Positions 46,490 through 57,725 of a DNA stretch of 64,000 nt are shown here, one piece after another. The stretch covers positions 41,135 through 105,134 of the forward strand of contig NZ_SOHM01000041.1 of assembly GCF_004403945.1 (NCBI RefSeq), in the 5' to 3' direction. Each line of letters begins with the position of its first letter. Within the stretch, counting starts at the first letter, position 1. The stretch is from Cryobacterium lactosi. Lineage in GTDB: Bacteria > Actinomycetota > Actinomycetes > Actinomycetales > Microbacteriaceae. The notes under the pieces were generated by a model that saw only the letters and a program-made list of their open reading frames with translations, did not search any database and was not told the DNA's origin. The translations under genes and the position numbers were made by a program.

Positions 46490-46875
46490 ACGCAAGCGCG
46501 TAACCCCCATTCTCGGCACAATATTCGCCGGTTTTGCACCTCTTTGTGCACAGGCGACCACCTATTTCATCAACATTCAATCGAGTATTGAAACTAGTTT
46601 TTCCACACACATGTGAATAGATTAATTAGCTGATCAAAGGTCGTTTTCAGTTTAAAACTCGTGAGTTGTCCACAGCCGAGTGCACAGGTTGTGCACAAGT
46701 CACGCGGCGTTTCGCGCAGATTACTCACATAGTTATCCACAGGGTGGTTTGGCAGCGTAGAAGAGTCTCTCTAGGGTGGGCAAGCAGGTAGTCGCACCAG
46801 TGCGCCCGCGTGCCGGATGATCGCTGTCAGCGGCTCCTGATACACCAGAACCACACCAACACGAGGAGGCTCGGC
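46490..46875 (+). promoter_or_regulatory. AT-rich dnaB upstream region with DnaA boxes
   Basis: A 386-bp gene-free region that is strikingly AT-rich for this chromosome (46550-46660). It carries perfect DnaA boxes TTGTCCACA (46666-46674) and TTATCCACA (46733-46741), near boxes TTGTGCACA (46689-46697) and TTACTCACA (46721-46729), and an inverted repeat TTCAAT-CGAGT-ATTGAA (46576-46592). A DnaA-controlled promoter for dnaB, or a secondary DnaA-binding locus, fits this pattern. Confidence 0.65.
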
Positions 46876-48282
<1,407 letters not shown>

Positions 48283-48313
48283 CGCTCAGCTGACCGCAGG
48301 GTGTGTCGCGGCC

Positions 48314-50872
48314 CTAGCCCAGGGCAGCGCGGCGCGTCGTGTGCCGGGTGGGTACGGCGGACCAGGGGTCCTCAGGCCAGGGGTGCTTCGGGTAGCGTCC
48401 GCGCATCTCCGCTCGCACCTGCGAGTACGGACCTGCCCAGAAGGATGCGAGGTCGTCGGTCACGGCAAGGGGATGCCCGGCGGGGGAAAGCAAGTGGAAC
48501 AACACCGGCACGCGTCCTCTGCAGATTCGTGGGGTCTCTGCCCATCCGAAGCATTCCTGGAGTTTGACAGCCACAACGGGACGAGCCGACGAATCATCGG
48601 CGGGTGGGTAGCTGAGACGGACATGCGAACCGCTGGGAACCCGGAGCCGCTCCGGAACCAGAGCGTCAAGGTCGACCGCGGCGGGCCAGGGCAGGGTACG
48701 GCGGAGTGCAGGGGCAAGGTCGATGCGCGCGGCCGGAGTGCCGGCGGCCAGATCGCTCAGCTCGGGGCCGAGCCAGGCATCGAGCGTAGCGAGCAGAGCA
48801 GTGTCTGAGACATCCGGCCAGGGCGATCCGAGCTCGCGATGCAGCAGCGCGAGGCGACGCCGCAGAGCGTCCGCGGCGTCTGACCAGATGAACACTCCGA
48901 GGCCGTGCGCTGTGACGGCACGGCGGACGGCATCCCGTCCGCCATCGTCCGCCGGTACGCGCACCGGCACGGACGAGCGAGTGATCGCACCGATCCGACG
49001 TTCGCGGCGGGCCACGACGCGCCCGTCCACGAACCGTGCTTCGACCCGGTCTGTGCAGAGATGGGGCGCCACCTGCTCCGCCTCGTTCTCGGAGATGACG
49101 GCGGCAGAGCGGATGAGTGCTCCGGTTCCCGCGGCCGCTCGTCCCTGTGCGCGAGTGACGTCCGCCACCGCCAACCAGTCGGCACTCGCGAGCGGACCGG
49201 TGATCCCTGCACGGGTGCCGGAGGCGAGAAGAAAGGTTGCACCGTTGGGCGACTGATCGACGCGGCGGGCGATCCACTCGGGAAAGGCGAGCGCGATGAT
49301 CAGTCCGGTCTGATCAGCGCCTCCTCGCGCCGTGTCACTCGCCCCGGCGAAGCGCTCGAGACGGCGGACATCCTGCTCCCATCGGCGGGCATCCGGGCTT
49401 CGTCCGGTGCGCAGCGCGTTGAGAGTGGCCTGGGCGTCTCCGTCGTGAACGCGGAGGTCACCTGTGAGCAGCGCGATGACCTCGGCCGCTGTGCGCCCGC
49501 CGACCAGGTCACTCCCGGCGCGCAGTGCGTGGGCGAGGCGCGGAGCTGTCGGGATGCGGGCGAGCGCTCGCCCTTCGTCGGTGGCGCGTTCAGCGGCATC
49601 GATCGCGCCGAGCCCACGCAGCGCGGCGAGGGCCTCGTCCAGGCTGCCAGCCGGGAGCGGATCGACCAGCCGCAGGCCCACGCCACGTGGGGCGCCCGAG
49701 CAGGCGAGGAGCAGGGCTGCATCGGTGAGATCTGCCGCCTGGATCTCGGGGGCAGCGTGCGACGGCGCCGTGGCGAAGGTGCGCTCGTCGACGCAGCGGA
49801 CCACAACGCCAGGCCCCTGCCGGGTGGCGCGCCCCGAGCGCTGGACGGCGGAGGCCTTGGGCGTCGGGCCGGTGACGAGACCGCTCATGCCGCGCACAGC
49901 ATCCCGCTGCGGAGCACGAGACAGGCAGGTGTCGACGACCAGGCGTACGCCGGGCACGGTCAGAGATGATTCGGCCAGTGACGTGGTGACGATGATCCGT
50001 GCCGCAGCATCGGGGCTCCGCCCACTGATCACCGTATCCTGCTCTGCGGCGGGGATCTGGCCGTGCAGTTCCCGTACGTCGAACTCCGCGGCGAGAGAAC
50101 GGATGCGTCCGGCGATCTCGGAGACCTCACGCGCACCCGGAGCGAAGACGAGAGCATCGGCGGCCGGATCGGTGCGCACGAGGGTGCGGTGTGCGGCAAC
50201 CGCGGTGCTCGCGACGTGGTCGAGGAAAGCCCGGGTGACGCCCCGCTCATCCAGCCGAGGTGTGGGAGAGGGCGCCCAGCGCACCTCGAGCGGATGGGCC
50301 GGTACGCTCTGGCTCACGATCGGGGCCGGGCACTCATCCGTACCGAGAATTGTCGCGAACCTCTCGGCGTCGAGGGTGGCGGACATCGCGATGAGCACGA
50401 GGTCGTCGCGCAGCTCGCGGACCTCGCCGAGCAACCCGATCAGCAGGTCCGTCTCCAAAGACCGTTCGTGCACTTCGTCGATGATGACCGCATCGATCCC
50501 GTCGAGACCAGGGTCATCGAGCAGTCGGCGCAGAAGCACGCCGGCGGTCACGAACTCGATCACGGTGGTTGGACTCACCTGACGTTCGCCACGGACGGTG
50601 TATCCGACGCGAGAGCCCAGAGCGGATCCGTCCAACTCCGCGAGTCGTCGGGCGGCAGCGCGGGCAGCGACCCGGCGTGGCTGAGTGACGATCACACGAC
50701 CCAGAACCCGATCGGCGAGGATGGGCGGCACGAGTGTGGTCTTTCCCGTGCCCGGCGGCGCGCTGACGACCACGGTGCGGCTCCGATCAAGCGCAGCAGT
50801 CAGATCATCGATCGCCGAGGCGAATGCGAGCCCGCGACCGAGTCTCGACGGATCGAACGGAAGACGGGTCAC
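48314..50872 (-). CDS. hrpB: ATP-dependent RNA helicase HrpB
   Basis: An 852-residue DEAH-box-type helicase of the HrpA/HrpB group. Motif I is PPGTGKTTLV, motif II DEVH (EVHERSLETDLL), motif III SATLDAERF, then the QRSGRATR-like motif VI (QRSGRATRQGPG). HA2 and the HrpB-specific C-terminal domain follow, ending YPKHPWPEDPWSAVPTRHT, as in the family. The cellular target is not firmly established. Start GTG at 50872. It faces dnaB convergently with a 31-bp gap. Confidence 0.94.
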   Translation of the reverse strand: MTRLPFDPSRLGRGLAFASAIDDLTAALDRSRTVVVSAPPGTGKTTLVPPILADRVLGRVIVTQPRRVAARAAARRLAELDGSALGSRVGYTVRGERQVSPTTVIEFVTAGVLLRRLLDDPGLDGIDAVIIDEVHERSLETDLLIGLLGEVRELRDDLVLIAMSATLDAERFATILGTDECPAPIVSQSVPAHPLEVRWAPSPTPRLDERGVTRAFLDHVASTAVAAHRTLVRTDPAADALVFAPGAREVSEIAGRIRSLAAEFDVRELHGQIPAAEQDTVISGRSPDAAARIIVTTSLAESSLTVPGVRLVVDTCLSRAPQRDAVRGMSGLVTGPTPKASAVQRSGRATRQGPGVVVRCVDERTFATAPSHAAPEIQAADLTDAALLLACSGAPRGVGLRLVDPLPAGSLDEALAALRGLGAIDAAERATDEGRALARIPTAPRLAHALRAGSDLVGGRTAAEVIALLTGDLRVHDGDAQATLNALRTGRSPDARRWEQDVRRLERFAGASDTARGGADQTGLIIALAFPEWIARRVDQSPNGATFLLASGTRAGITGPLASADWLAVADVTRAQGRAAAGTGALIRSAAVISENEAEQVAPHLCTDRVEARFVDGRVVARRERRIGAITRSSVPVRVPADDGGRDAVRRAVTAHGLGVFIWSDAADALRRRLALLHRELGSPWPDVSDTALLATLDAWLGPELSDLAAGTPAARIDLAPALRRTLPWPAAVDLDALVPERLRVPSGSHVRLSYPPADDSSARPVVAVKLQECFGWAETPRICRGRVPVLFHLLSPAGHPLAVTDDLASFWAGPYSQVRAEMRGRYPKHPWPEDPWSAVPTRHTTRRAALG

Positions 50873-50992
50873 GTCCTCAGTCTGTCGCGTTTGGGGGGTG
50901 TGTGCTCACCTGTCGCAGGTACCGAGCCTCGACTCTGGGCCCACGTGACTTGCCTCAGCGAGCCAGTGGCCCGCTCCGGCAACCGTCGATGA

Positions 50993-51034
50993 AGGCCTGA
51001 CCGGTGGGATGATCCCACCGGTCAGGCCTTTTCG
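50993..51034 (+). terminator. 19-bp perfect hairpin between hrpB and the BCCT gene
   Basis: AAGGCCTGACCGGTGGGAT (50993-51011) is perfectly complementary to 51013-51031, with a T-run (51030-51033) on the plus strand. It could terminate the minus-strand BCCT transcript (stop at 51079), but the T-run points to a plus-strand transcript; no plus-strand gene is visible in the 120 bp before it. Confidence 0.7.
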
Positions 51035-51078
51035 GTGTCCGGCGCGTCAGGCCCGGCCGGGCCGGTGCGCCAGACGAC

Positions 51079-53091
51079 TCACGAGGTGCGCGGGTCCTCC
51101 GGGTCGGCGTCCGGCGCGAGAGCGGCATCCGGCGTCTCGGCGTCGGGTTCGGCGTGGTCTGCCGCCGAGGACGTGTCTGCCGTGGGCTGCGGGGCCTGCG
51201 GCATCAGGTCACCGAGGTCCTGCATCTCCTCCGACGTCGGGTCGCCCAGGTCAGGCCGGTCTTCGAGGGGTGTTGCTGCGCGCGGCCGGCGCGGCCAGAA
51301 GGAGCGCCGTTCTCGCGTCTGGACGGACACGTTGCCGGCGGCATCCGTGATCGCGGCGGTGATGCGGCCGTCCATCTGGTCGCCGAAGTGCTCGTCGAAG
51401 TTGTTCTCCAAGTGGTTGGTGACGCTCTTGCTGATTCGGCGGGCCATCTCTTCCCGGCGCACCCGGCGTTCGACCTGCACCAGCACCTGGTGTTCGGCGC
51501 GGAAGGCGCGATACGTGGCGATGCACATACCGATCATCACCACACTGACGGGGATCGCCGTGAGGATGGCACCGGTCTGCAGCGCGGACAGGCCGCCGGC
51601 CAGCAGCAGGGCGATCGCGACGACGCCAACCAGGCTCGCCCACAGGATGCGGCTCCACTTGGGCGGATCCGTCTCGCCGCCGGAGGCGAGCATGTCGATG
51701 ACGAGGGAGCCGGAGTCGGCCGAGGTGATGAAGAAGATCGCCACGATCACGACGGCGAGCACGGCCAGAACCGGCCCCAGGGGAAGCTGTGCCAGGAAAT
51801 CGAAGAGCACGTTCTCCGGAACGATCCCCACCTCGGGGTCGACGAGGGCGGCGGGGTTCTCCCAGACCTGCTTGATGACGCTGCCGCCCATGACGGCGAA
51901 CCAGAGGAAGGTGACGAGCGTGGGAACCAGGAGCACACCGGCGACGAACTCGCGCACCGTGCGGCCACGGGAGATGCGGGCGATGAAGACCCCGACGAAC
52001 GGTGCCCAGGAGATCCACCAGCCCCAGTAGAAGACGGTCCAGCTACCCTGCCAGTCCAGGCCGGCCGAACCGGTGAAGGCGCTCGCATCGAAGGTGAGAC
52101 CCACGATGTTCTGGAAGTACCCGCCGAGGGACTGCACAAAGACGCGCAGCAGGTACATCGTGGGCCCGAGCAGCAGAACGGCGACGAGGAACAACGCCGC
52201 CCCACCGAGATTGATGTTGGAGAGCCACTTGATGCCCTTGCCGACGCCGCTGACGACGCTGGCGATGGCGATCAGGGTGATGATCACGATCAGGACCACC
52301 AGCAGGGTGTTGCTGACCGAGTCGACGACGCCCAGGTGGCGCAGCCCCGCGGCAATCTGCTTCACACCGAGCCCGAGCGAGGTGGCCACACCGAACAGGG
52401 TGCCCACGATCGCGGTGACGTCGATCGCGTCGCCGAGACGACCCTTGACCTTGTCACCGAGCAACGGCTCGAGGGCCCACCGGATCGACACCGGCCGGCC
52501 CTTGCGGTGAATCGCATAGGCCAGCGAGAGACCGACAACGGCGTAGACCGCCCAGGCGTGGAAACCCCAGTGCAGGAACGTCTGCGACATGGCTGCTGCC
52601 GCCAGTTCCGGCTTGCTGCCGTGCACGCCGGGCTTGGGTTCGAGGAAGTACGTGAGCGGCTCCGCGGCGCCCCAGAACACCAGGCCGATACCCATTCCGG
52701 CGGCGAAGAGCATCGCGAACCAGGACATCAGCCCGAACTCCGGCGCATCGTCGTCCTGGCCGAGCTTGATGTCGCCGAACCGGCTCAGACCCATCCACAC
52801 CGCGAAAATGACGAAGAATGCGACCAGGACGACGTAGTACGGGCCGAGGCCCGCCACGACGAGAGTCTGTAGCTGGGCGAGCACAGCCCCGGTGCGCACC
52901 GGGAAGAAGATGCTGATGAGGACCACGGCCACGATGATGCCCAGTGCCGGGTAGAAGATGCGTGGGGCCGGCACGTGCACCCCGAATCGGCGGCGCCGGG
53001 CGGCTGAGGCGGGTGGTGTGGGCTGAGAAGCAGCAGCGCTGCGAGCGCGTACTGCGTTGTCGGGTTCGGTGGAGCTGATAACGGCAACCAA
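51079..53091 (-). CDS. BCCT family osmolyte/betaine transporter
   Basis: A 670-residue betaine/carnitine/choline transporter with about 12 membrane helices and long cytoplasmic ends. Signature stretches are GMGIGLVFWGAAEPL, WTVFYWGWWISWAPFVG, and TSADSGSLVIDMLASGG. These match Na+-coupled BetP/OpuD-like carriers for compatible solutes. The C-terminal ~120 residues are charged (ERRVRREEMARR, then acidic Pro-rich), resembling the osmosensing tail of BetP, which fits a stress-exposed bacterium. The start is TTG at 53091 with a weak ribosome site. It reads toward hrpB. Confidence 0.92.
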   Translation of the reverse strand: MVAVISSTEPDNAVRARSAAASQPTPPASAARRRRFGVHVPAPRIFYPALGIIVAVVLISIFFPVRTGAVLAQLQTLVVAGLGPYYVVLVAFFVIFAVWMGLSRFGDIKLGQDDDAPEFGLMSWFAMLFAAGMGIGLVFWGAAEPLTYFLEPKPGVHGSKPELAAAAMSQTFLHWGFHAWAVYAVVGLSLAYAIHRKGRPVSIRWALEPLLGDKVKGRLGDAIDVTAIVGTLFGVATSLGLGVKQIAAGLRHLGVVDSVSNTLLVVLIVIITLIAIASVVSGVGKGIKWLSNINLGGAALFLVAVLLLGPTMYLLRVFVQSLGGYFQNIVGLTFDASAFTGSAGLDWQGSWTVFYWGWWISWAPFVGVFIARISRGRTVREFVAGVLLVPTLVTFLWFAVMGGSVIKQVWENPAALVDPEVGIVPENVLFDFLAQLPLGPVLAVLAVVIVAIFFITSADSGSLVIDMLASGGETDPPKWSRILWASLVGVVAIALLLAGGLSALQTGAILTAIPVSVVMIGMCIATYRAFRAEHQVLVQVERRVRREEMARRISKSVTNHLENNFDEHFGDQMDGRITAAITDAAGNVSVQTRERRSFWPRRPRAATPLEDRPDLGDPTSEEMQDLGDLMPQAPQPTADTSSAADHAEPDAETPDAALAPDADPEDPRTS

Positions 53092-53381
53092 TCAGGTGAG
53101 GGCATCCGCTTCGCCGAGCGCAAACAGGCGCGGATGCCGGCGGCGGTGCGGGAATTCTGTGTTCGTCACGACTGGGCCGGCGCAGTTAAACGGCCCAGGC
53201 AACCCTCCAGCCTAGGACGTGCGAGCCACCCTTGGCCAACTGGGCAGGGTCTTTGGGCCCTGAAAATCGCCGGGGGCCGGGGGAGCCCGACGGTACGCTA
53301 CGAAGTGAGATCGCCCTGGGACGCGCGAACGACCCCGTTTGCGCTTGTCCGGTGGCAGATGCGTCAAAGGAGTGGTTGCTC

Positions 53382-54527
53382 GTGAAAGTTGGCATTGGGC
53401 GTGAACGCCGAGACGGCGAAAAACGTGTCGCTGCAACACCGGAAACGGTGACTCAGCTCATCGGTCTCGGGGTCGACGTCACCGTCGAAGCCGGCGCCGG
53501 ACTGGCCTCCGGGTACTCGGACGCGGCCTACCAGAAGGCCGGCGCGCAGATCGCCCCGGACTTCGACGCCACCGCGTTCGATGTGCTCTGCCACGTGCGA
53601 CCGCTGAGCCCGGAGCTGGCCGCCACGCTGCCGACCGGAGTCATCACGGTGGGCCTGGCCTCGCCGGCCTCCGAACTGCCCACCGTGGCAGCCCTGGCCG
53701 CCGCGAAGGTGACCTCCTTCGCCCTCGAGCTGGTCCCGCGCATCTCCCGGGCCCAATCGATGGACGCGCTCACCTCTCAGGCCCTGGTGGCCGGCTACCG
53801 CGCCGTGCTCGAGGCCACCATCCGATTCCCCCGGTTCTTCCCGCTCTACATGACCGCGGCCGGCACCATCCCGCCGGCCCGGGTGCTCGTGCTCGGCGCC
53901 GGTGTCGCCGGGCTGCAGGCCATCGGCACCGCCAAACGGCTCGGCGCCCGAGTGTCCGCCTATGACGTGCGCCCGGCCTCAGCCGACGAGGTCACCTCGA
54001 TGGGCGGCACGTTCATCACGCTCGACCTCGCCGCCGTCGAGGGCGCCGGTGGTTACGCCAGCGAACTGGCCGAGGACCGTGCCGTGCGCCAACGCGAACT
54101 CCTGGCTCCGCACGTGGCCAAAGCGGATGTGCTCATCACCACCGCCGCGATCCCCGGCCGCCCCGCCCCACTCCTGGTGACCCGCCAGATGGTCGCGGCC
54201 ATGCCGGCCGGCTCCGTGGTCATCGACCTCGCCGCCGAAACCGGCGGCAACGTCGAGGGCGTGCAGCCCGGCGTCGACCAGCTGGTGCCCACCACGGCCG
54301 GTGACGGCTTTGTCACCCTGGTCGGCATGCAGGACGCCGCCTCTGCGATGGCCTCGGACGCGTCGCGCCTCTATGCCAAGAACGTGGCCAACCTGCTCGC
54401 CCTGATGACGAACGACGGCCAGGTCGTCCCCGACTTCACCGACGAGGTCATCGCCGGCGCCTGTCTCACCGCCGACGGTGTGGTGCGTCACGCACCGACC
54501 GCTGCCGCGCTGGAAGGAACAAACTGA
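53382..54527 (+). CDS. pntAA: NAD(P) transhydrogenase subunit alpha, part 1 (nucleotide-binding)
   Basis: A 381-residue dI component of proton-translocating transhydrogenase, which couples hydride transfer between NADH and NADP+ to proton entry. The NAD site is VLGAGVAGLQAIGTAKRLGA; the N-terminus shows GRERRDGEKRVAATPETV, typical of alanine dehydrogenase/PntA. In this three-gene form the membrane part is separate. The GTG at 53382 has AAGGAG ten bases before it. The stop overlaps pntAB by 1 bp (TGATG). 53092-53381 holds no other gene. Confidence 0.95.
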   Translation: MKVGIGRERRDGEKRVAATPETVTQLIGLGVDVTVEAGAGLASGYSDAAYQKAGAQIAPDFDATAFDVLCHVRPLSPELAATLPTGVITVGLASPASELPTVAALAAAKVTSFALELVPRISRAQSMDALTSQALVAGYRAVLEATIRFPRFFPLYMTAAGTIPPARVLVLGAGVAGLQAIGTAKRLGARVSAYDVRPASADEVTSMGGTFITLDLAAVEGAGGYASELAEDRAVRQRELLAPHVAKADVLITTAAIPGRPAPLLVTRQMVAAMPAGSVVIDLAAETGGNVEGVQPGVDQLVPTTAGDGFVTLVGMQDAASAMASDASRLYAKNVANLLALMTNDGQVVPDFTDEVIAGACLTADGVVRHAPTAAALEGTN

Positions 54528-54835
54528 TGGATCCGATTACCCTCCTGACGGTCATCGTGCTGACTGTCTTCGTCGGCTTCGAGGTGGTCTCCAAGGTGTC
54601 CAGCACCCTGCACACCCCATTGATGAGCGGCGCCAACGCCATCCACGGCATCATCCTGATCGGCGCGATCATCGTCGCCGGCCAGCTTGACGACCCGTGG
54701 TTGATCGCGCTCGCCCTGCTCGCCGTCGCTCTCGCCACCGCCAACCTCGTCGGCGGCTTCGTCGTCACCGACCGGATGCTGGGCATGTTCCGCGGACGCA
54801 AGCCCGCCGCCACCCCGAAGGACACCACCAAATGA
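54527..54835 (+). CDS. pntAB: NAD(P) transhydrogenase subunit alpha, part 2 (membrane)
   Basis: A 102-residue protein with three membrane helices (about 4-22, 37-54 and 58-80) and a basic tail, MDPITLLTVIVLTVFVG, then HTPLMSGANAIHGII, the conserved proton-path stretch. It forms the dII membrane part together with PntB. It overlaps pntB by 4 bp (ATGA). Confidence 0.94.
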   Translation: MDPITLLTVIVLTVFVGFEVVSKVSSTLHTPLMSGANAIHGIILIGAIIVAGQLDDPWLIALALLAVALATANLVGGFVVTDRMLGMFRGRKPAATPKDTTK

Positions 54836-56205
54836 GCATCCTGAGCGCCGAGTGGACCGCACTGCTGTACCTGGTCGCGGCCGTCTGCTTCATCCTCGCC
54901 CTCAAGGGCCTGAGCTCGCCCAAGACCGCCAGGCGCGGCAACCTGATCGGCGCCGCCGGTGCGACACTCGCCGTGATCACGGTGTTCCTGTCGGCCAAGC
55001 TCGACAACATCCCGCTGATCCTGCTCGCGATCGCAGTGGGTTCCGCGATCGCGGCGCCCATCTCCCGCCGGGTGCAGATGACCCAGATGCCCCAACTGGT
55101 CGCCCTGTTCAACGGCGTCGGCGGTGGCGCAGCGGCGCTGGTCGCGATGCTCGAACTCGGCCACAGCGACGGCCCCTGGATGCTCGTCGCCGTGGTGTTC
55201 ACCATGCTCGTCGGCGCGGTCTCGTTCGCCGGTTCCGCGATCACCGTCGCCAAGCTCCAGGAACTGATCACCACCAGGCCCGTGGTGTTCCCCGGCATGA
55301 AGTGGGTAATGACGCTGGCCGCCGTGGCCGCGCTCGTCGTGGGCGGTTTCGTCGTTGCCACCGGTTCGGCCGGCTGGGCGGTGCTGCTGCTCGTGCTCGG
55401 CCTGGCCCTCGGACTGCTGCTGGTGCTGCCCGTCGGCGGCGCTGACGTGCCGATCGTGATCTCACTGCTCAACGCCTTCACCGGTCTCGCGGTCGCCGCA
55501 TCCGGTGTGGTGCTGGACAACGTGCTGCTCGTGGTCGCCGGCACCCTCGTCGGCGCCAGCGGCACCATCCTCACCCGCGCCATGGCCTCCGCCATGGGTC
55601 GCGGTGTCAGCGGCATCATGTTCGGCGCCTTCCGCGGCGGCTCGACGGCCGGCTCCACGGTGCAGAGCGACCGCCCGGTGCGGTCCTCCAACGCCGAGGA
55701 CGTGGCCGTGATGCTCGCCTACGCACAGCGGGTCGTCATCGTTCCCGGCTACGGCCTGGCCGTCGCCCAGGGCCAGCACACCATCGCCGAACTCGCCACG
55801 ACCCTCGAGGCGCGCGGCGTCGACGTGGACTTCGCCATCCATCCCGTCGCCGGCCGGATGCCCGGGCACATGAATGTGCTGCTCGCCGAGGCGAACGTGC
55901 CCTACGAATCGCTCAAGGAGATGGCCGAGGTCAACCCCGAGTTCAAGAACACCGACGTGGTGCTCGTGGTCGGCGCGAACGACGTTGTCAACCCGGCCGC
56001 GAAGACCTCGCCGGGTTCGCCGATCTACGGGATGCCGATCCTGGAGGTCGAGGACGGCCGCCAGATCGTCTTCCTCAAGCGGTCGATGCGCCCCGGGTTC
56101 GCCGGTATCGAGAACGAGCTGCTCTTCGACCCGAAGACCACGCTGCTGTTCGGCGACGCTAAGGACTCGCTCACCAAGGTGCTCGGCGCGGTCAACGCCC
56201 TCTGA
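54832..56205 (+). CDS. pntB: NAD(P) transhydrogenase subunit beta
   Basis: A 457-residue protein with eight or nine membrane helices (about 1-265) and a C-terminal NADP(H)-binding domain. The latter shows VPGYGLAVAQGQH, HPVAGRMPGHMNVLLAEA and VVGANDVVNPAA, as in PntB. The ATG at 54832 lies in the overlap with pntAB; an upstream in-frame start at 54697 is a shadow. The operon probably supplies NADPH; no regulator is adjacent. Confidence 0.95.
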   Translation: MSILSAEWTALLYLVAAVCFILALKGLSSPKTARRGNLIGAAGATLAVITVFLSAKLDNIPLILLAIAVGSAIAAPISRRVQMTQMPQLVALFNGVGGGAAALVAMLELGHSDGPWMLVAVVFTMLVGAVSFAGSAITVAKLQELITTRPVVFPGMKWVMTLAAVAALVVGGFVVATGSAGWAVLLLVLGLALGLLLVLPVGGADVPIVISLLNAFTGLAVAASGVVLDNVLLVVAGTLVGASGTILTRAMASAMGRGVSGIMFGAFRGGSTAGSTVQSDRPVRSSNAEDVAVMLAYAQRVVIVPGYGLAVAQGQHTIAELATTLEARGVDVDFAIHPVAGRMPGHMNVLLAEANVPYESLKEMAEVNPEFKNTDVVLVVGANDVVNPAAKTSPGSPIYGMPILEVEDGRQIVFLKRSMRPGFAGIENELLFDPKTTLLFGDAKDSLTKVLGAVNAL

Positions 56206-56214
56206 CGGAGCGGC

Positions 56215-57003
56215 TCAGCCGAGCGTGCCCCAGAGGTTGCGCTCGGCGAGCACCGACCGTAGTCGCGCCTTGGTGAGGTTCGACCGCACGATCCACCGGG
56301 CATCCGGGTTCTCGCTGGCGCTCAGTCCGTGGAACGTGGCGAGGCCGGCCTCCGGACTCGCCGCGATCGCCACGCTCCAGCCGTAACCCAGGGCCTGGCG
56401 CAACACCCGGTGCGCCTCGCGGGCGCGGACCGGGTCGGCCTCTGGCGGTTCACCGCCGAGCAGCAGGGTCGTTGCCCGGTCGCAGACCCGCAGGGCCAAG
56501 GTCTGGGCGTCGGCGTCGGCCAGCAGCCTGGGCTCGCAGATCGCGGCCACGGCGGCCCGGGCCAGCCATGCATCCGGCGTGCTCGACCAGTCCTCGACAA
56601 TGGTGTGCATCAGGGCCGGGTCGGCGTCGCCGATCAGCTGCAATGCCCGGGCGGCGCCCTCCCGCACCCGCCAGCGATCGTCGGCGGCGGCGCGGCGGAG
56701 TGCCGTGAGAGCCTCGGGCCGGTCCGGGGCAGAGAGAGCGAGCCGGCCGAGCCCCTCGGCGCCGCAGAAGGCCAGGTACTCATCGGGGGAGTCGGCCAGG
56801 CTCCAGATCAGCTCGGCCGGTGCCGCTTCGGCGAAGGCGTCGGCAAGGGGCAGGTTGGCCCGCGGGCCCGGCAGGCCGGAGCGGCTGGTGAGAAAGCCGG
56901 GCACGTCACCGGGCGCCCGCGCGAGCAGGTCCGCCAACGCGTCCGCGTCCTCGCCGGGACTGACCCGCACGCTGCCGGCCGGAACATTCGATGTGACCAC
57001 CAT
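56215..57003 (-). CDS. HEAT-repeat-like protein
   Basis: A 262-residue Ala/Leu-rich alpha-helical protein. The stretch DRPEALTALRRAAADDRWRVREGAARALQL is a typical HEAT/PBS-lyase-like repeat, and the flanks look like further helical hairpins. The function is unknown; such repeats bind protein or nucleic acid. It starts MVVTSNVPAG with AAGGGGG upstream (the 20 extra residues to 57063 are rejected). It is convergent with pntB (9-bp gap). Confidence 0.82.
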   Translation of the reverse strand: MVVTSNVPAGSVRVSPGEDADALADLLARAPGDVPGFLTSRSGLPGPRANLPLADAFAEAAPAELIWSLADSPDEYLAFCGAEGLGRLALSAPDRPEALTALRRAAADDRWRVREGAARALQLIGDADPALMHTIVEDWSSTPDAWLARAAVAAICEPRLLADADAQTLALRVCDRATTLLLGGEPPEADPVRAREAHRVLRQALGYGWSVAIAASPEAGLATFHGLSASENPDARWIVRSNLTKARLRSVLAERNLWGTLG

Positions 57004-57125
57004 GAACCCCCTTGTCGAGCCTGACGGTAGTCGCGGTTGCCCGAGCCCGCTACGTGCGGGCACCGAACCCGGTCAGATGCGCCGCGTAGACTGGGAGGAC
57101 TCCCTGCGACGAAAGAGGTGCCCGC

Positions 57126-57725
57126 GTGGCGCATGCCCCGGTAGGAGCCGTCATCGGTGCCCGGTACTGGACCGTGCCCGTCGCGCGCGCCGTTGTGGCG
57201 TTCGTGCCGGCGGCCGTGATCACGTTCAACGCCGACCACTCCGCCGAGTTCGGGCTGGTGGTGTTCGGTGCCTTCGCGCTGGTCAACGGTCTGGTCACCG
57301 GGCTGCTCAGCTGGCTGACCGTGACCGACCGGAGAGACCGCAGCATTTTTGCCATCCAGGGCGCCGTCGGCGTTCTCGCCGGCGTGATCGCGCTCGCCCT
57401 CAACGCCGGCGGGCTGGGTTTCTTCCTCTACATAGTCTCGGTGTGGGCGGCGATCACCGGTTTCCTCGAGCTGTACCCGGGCATCCGGGTGCGCGGACGC
57501 GGCCAGGTCGCCCGCGACTGGCTGGTCGTCGGAGCTCTCACTGCGGTGCTCGCCCTGGTGTTCCTGCTCCTGCCGCCGAACGCCGTCGTCGCGGTGGGCC
57601 TGCTCGGCGCCTACCTGGTGATCATCGGGGTGTACCTGGTCATCGCCGGCGTCTCCCTTTCCTCAGCGCCCGCGGATGCGCGGCGCGACCTGGCTTCCTC
57701 CCCCACAGATTCGGACACCCCGTGA
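57126..57725 (+). CDS. Six-helix membrane protein, HdeD/DUF308-like
   Basis: A 199-residue protein with six predicted membrane helices (WTVPVARAVVAFVPAAVI, VVFGAFALVNGLVTGLL, GAVGVLAGVIALAL and others) and a polar Ser/Ala-rich tail. Helix lengths and the Leu/Gly pattern resemble the acid-resistance HdeD/DUF308 family, which is a weak similarity by eye. GAGG upstream of the GTG at 57126 supports the start. It overlaps the next small gene by 4 bp (GTGA). Confidence 0.78.
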   Translation: MAHAPVGAVIGARYWTVPVARAVVAFVPAAVITFNADHSAEFGLVVFGAFALVNGLVTGLLSWLTVTDRRDRSIFAIQGAVGVLAGVIALALNAGGLGFFLYIVSVWAAITGFLELYPGIRVRGRGQVARDWLVVGALTAVLALVFLLLPPNAVVAVGLLGAYLVIIGVYLVIAGVSLSSAPADARRDLASSPTDSDTP

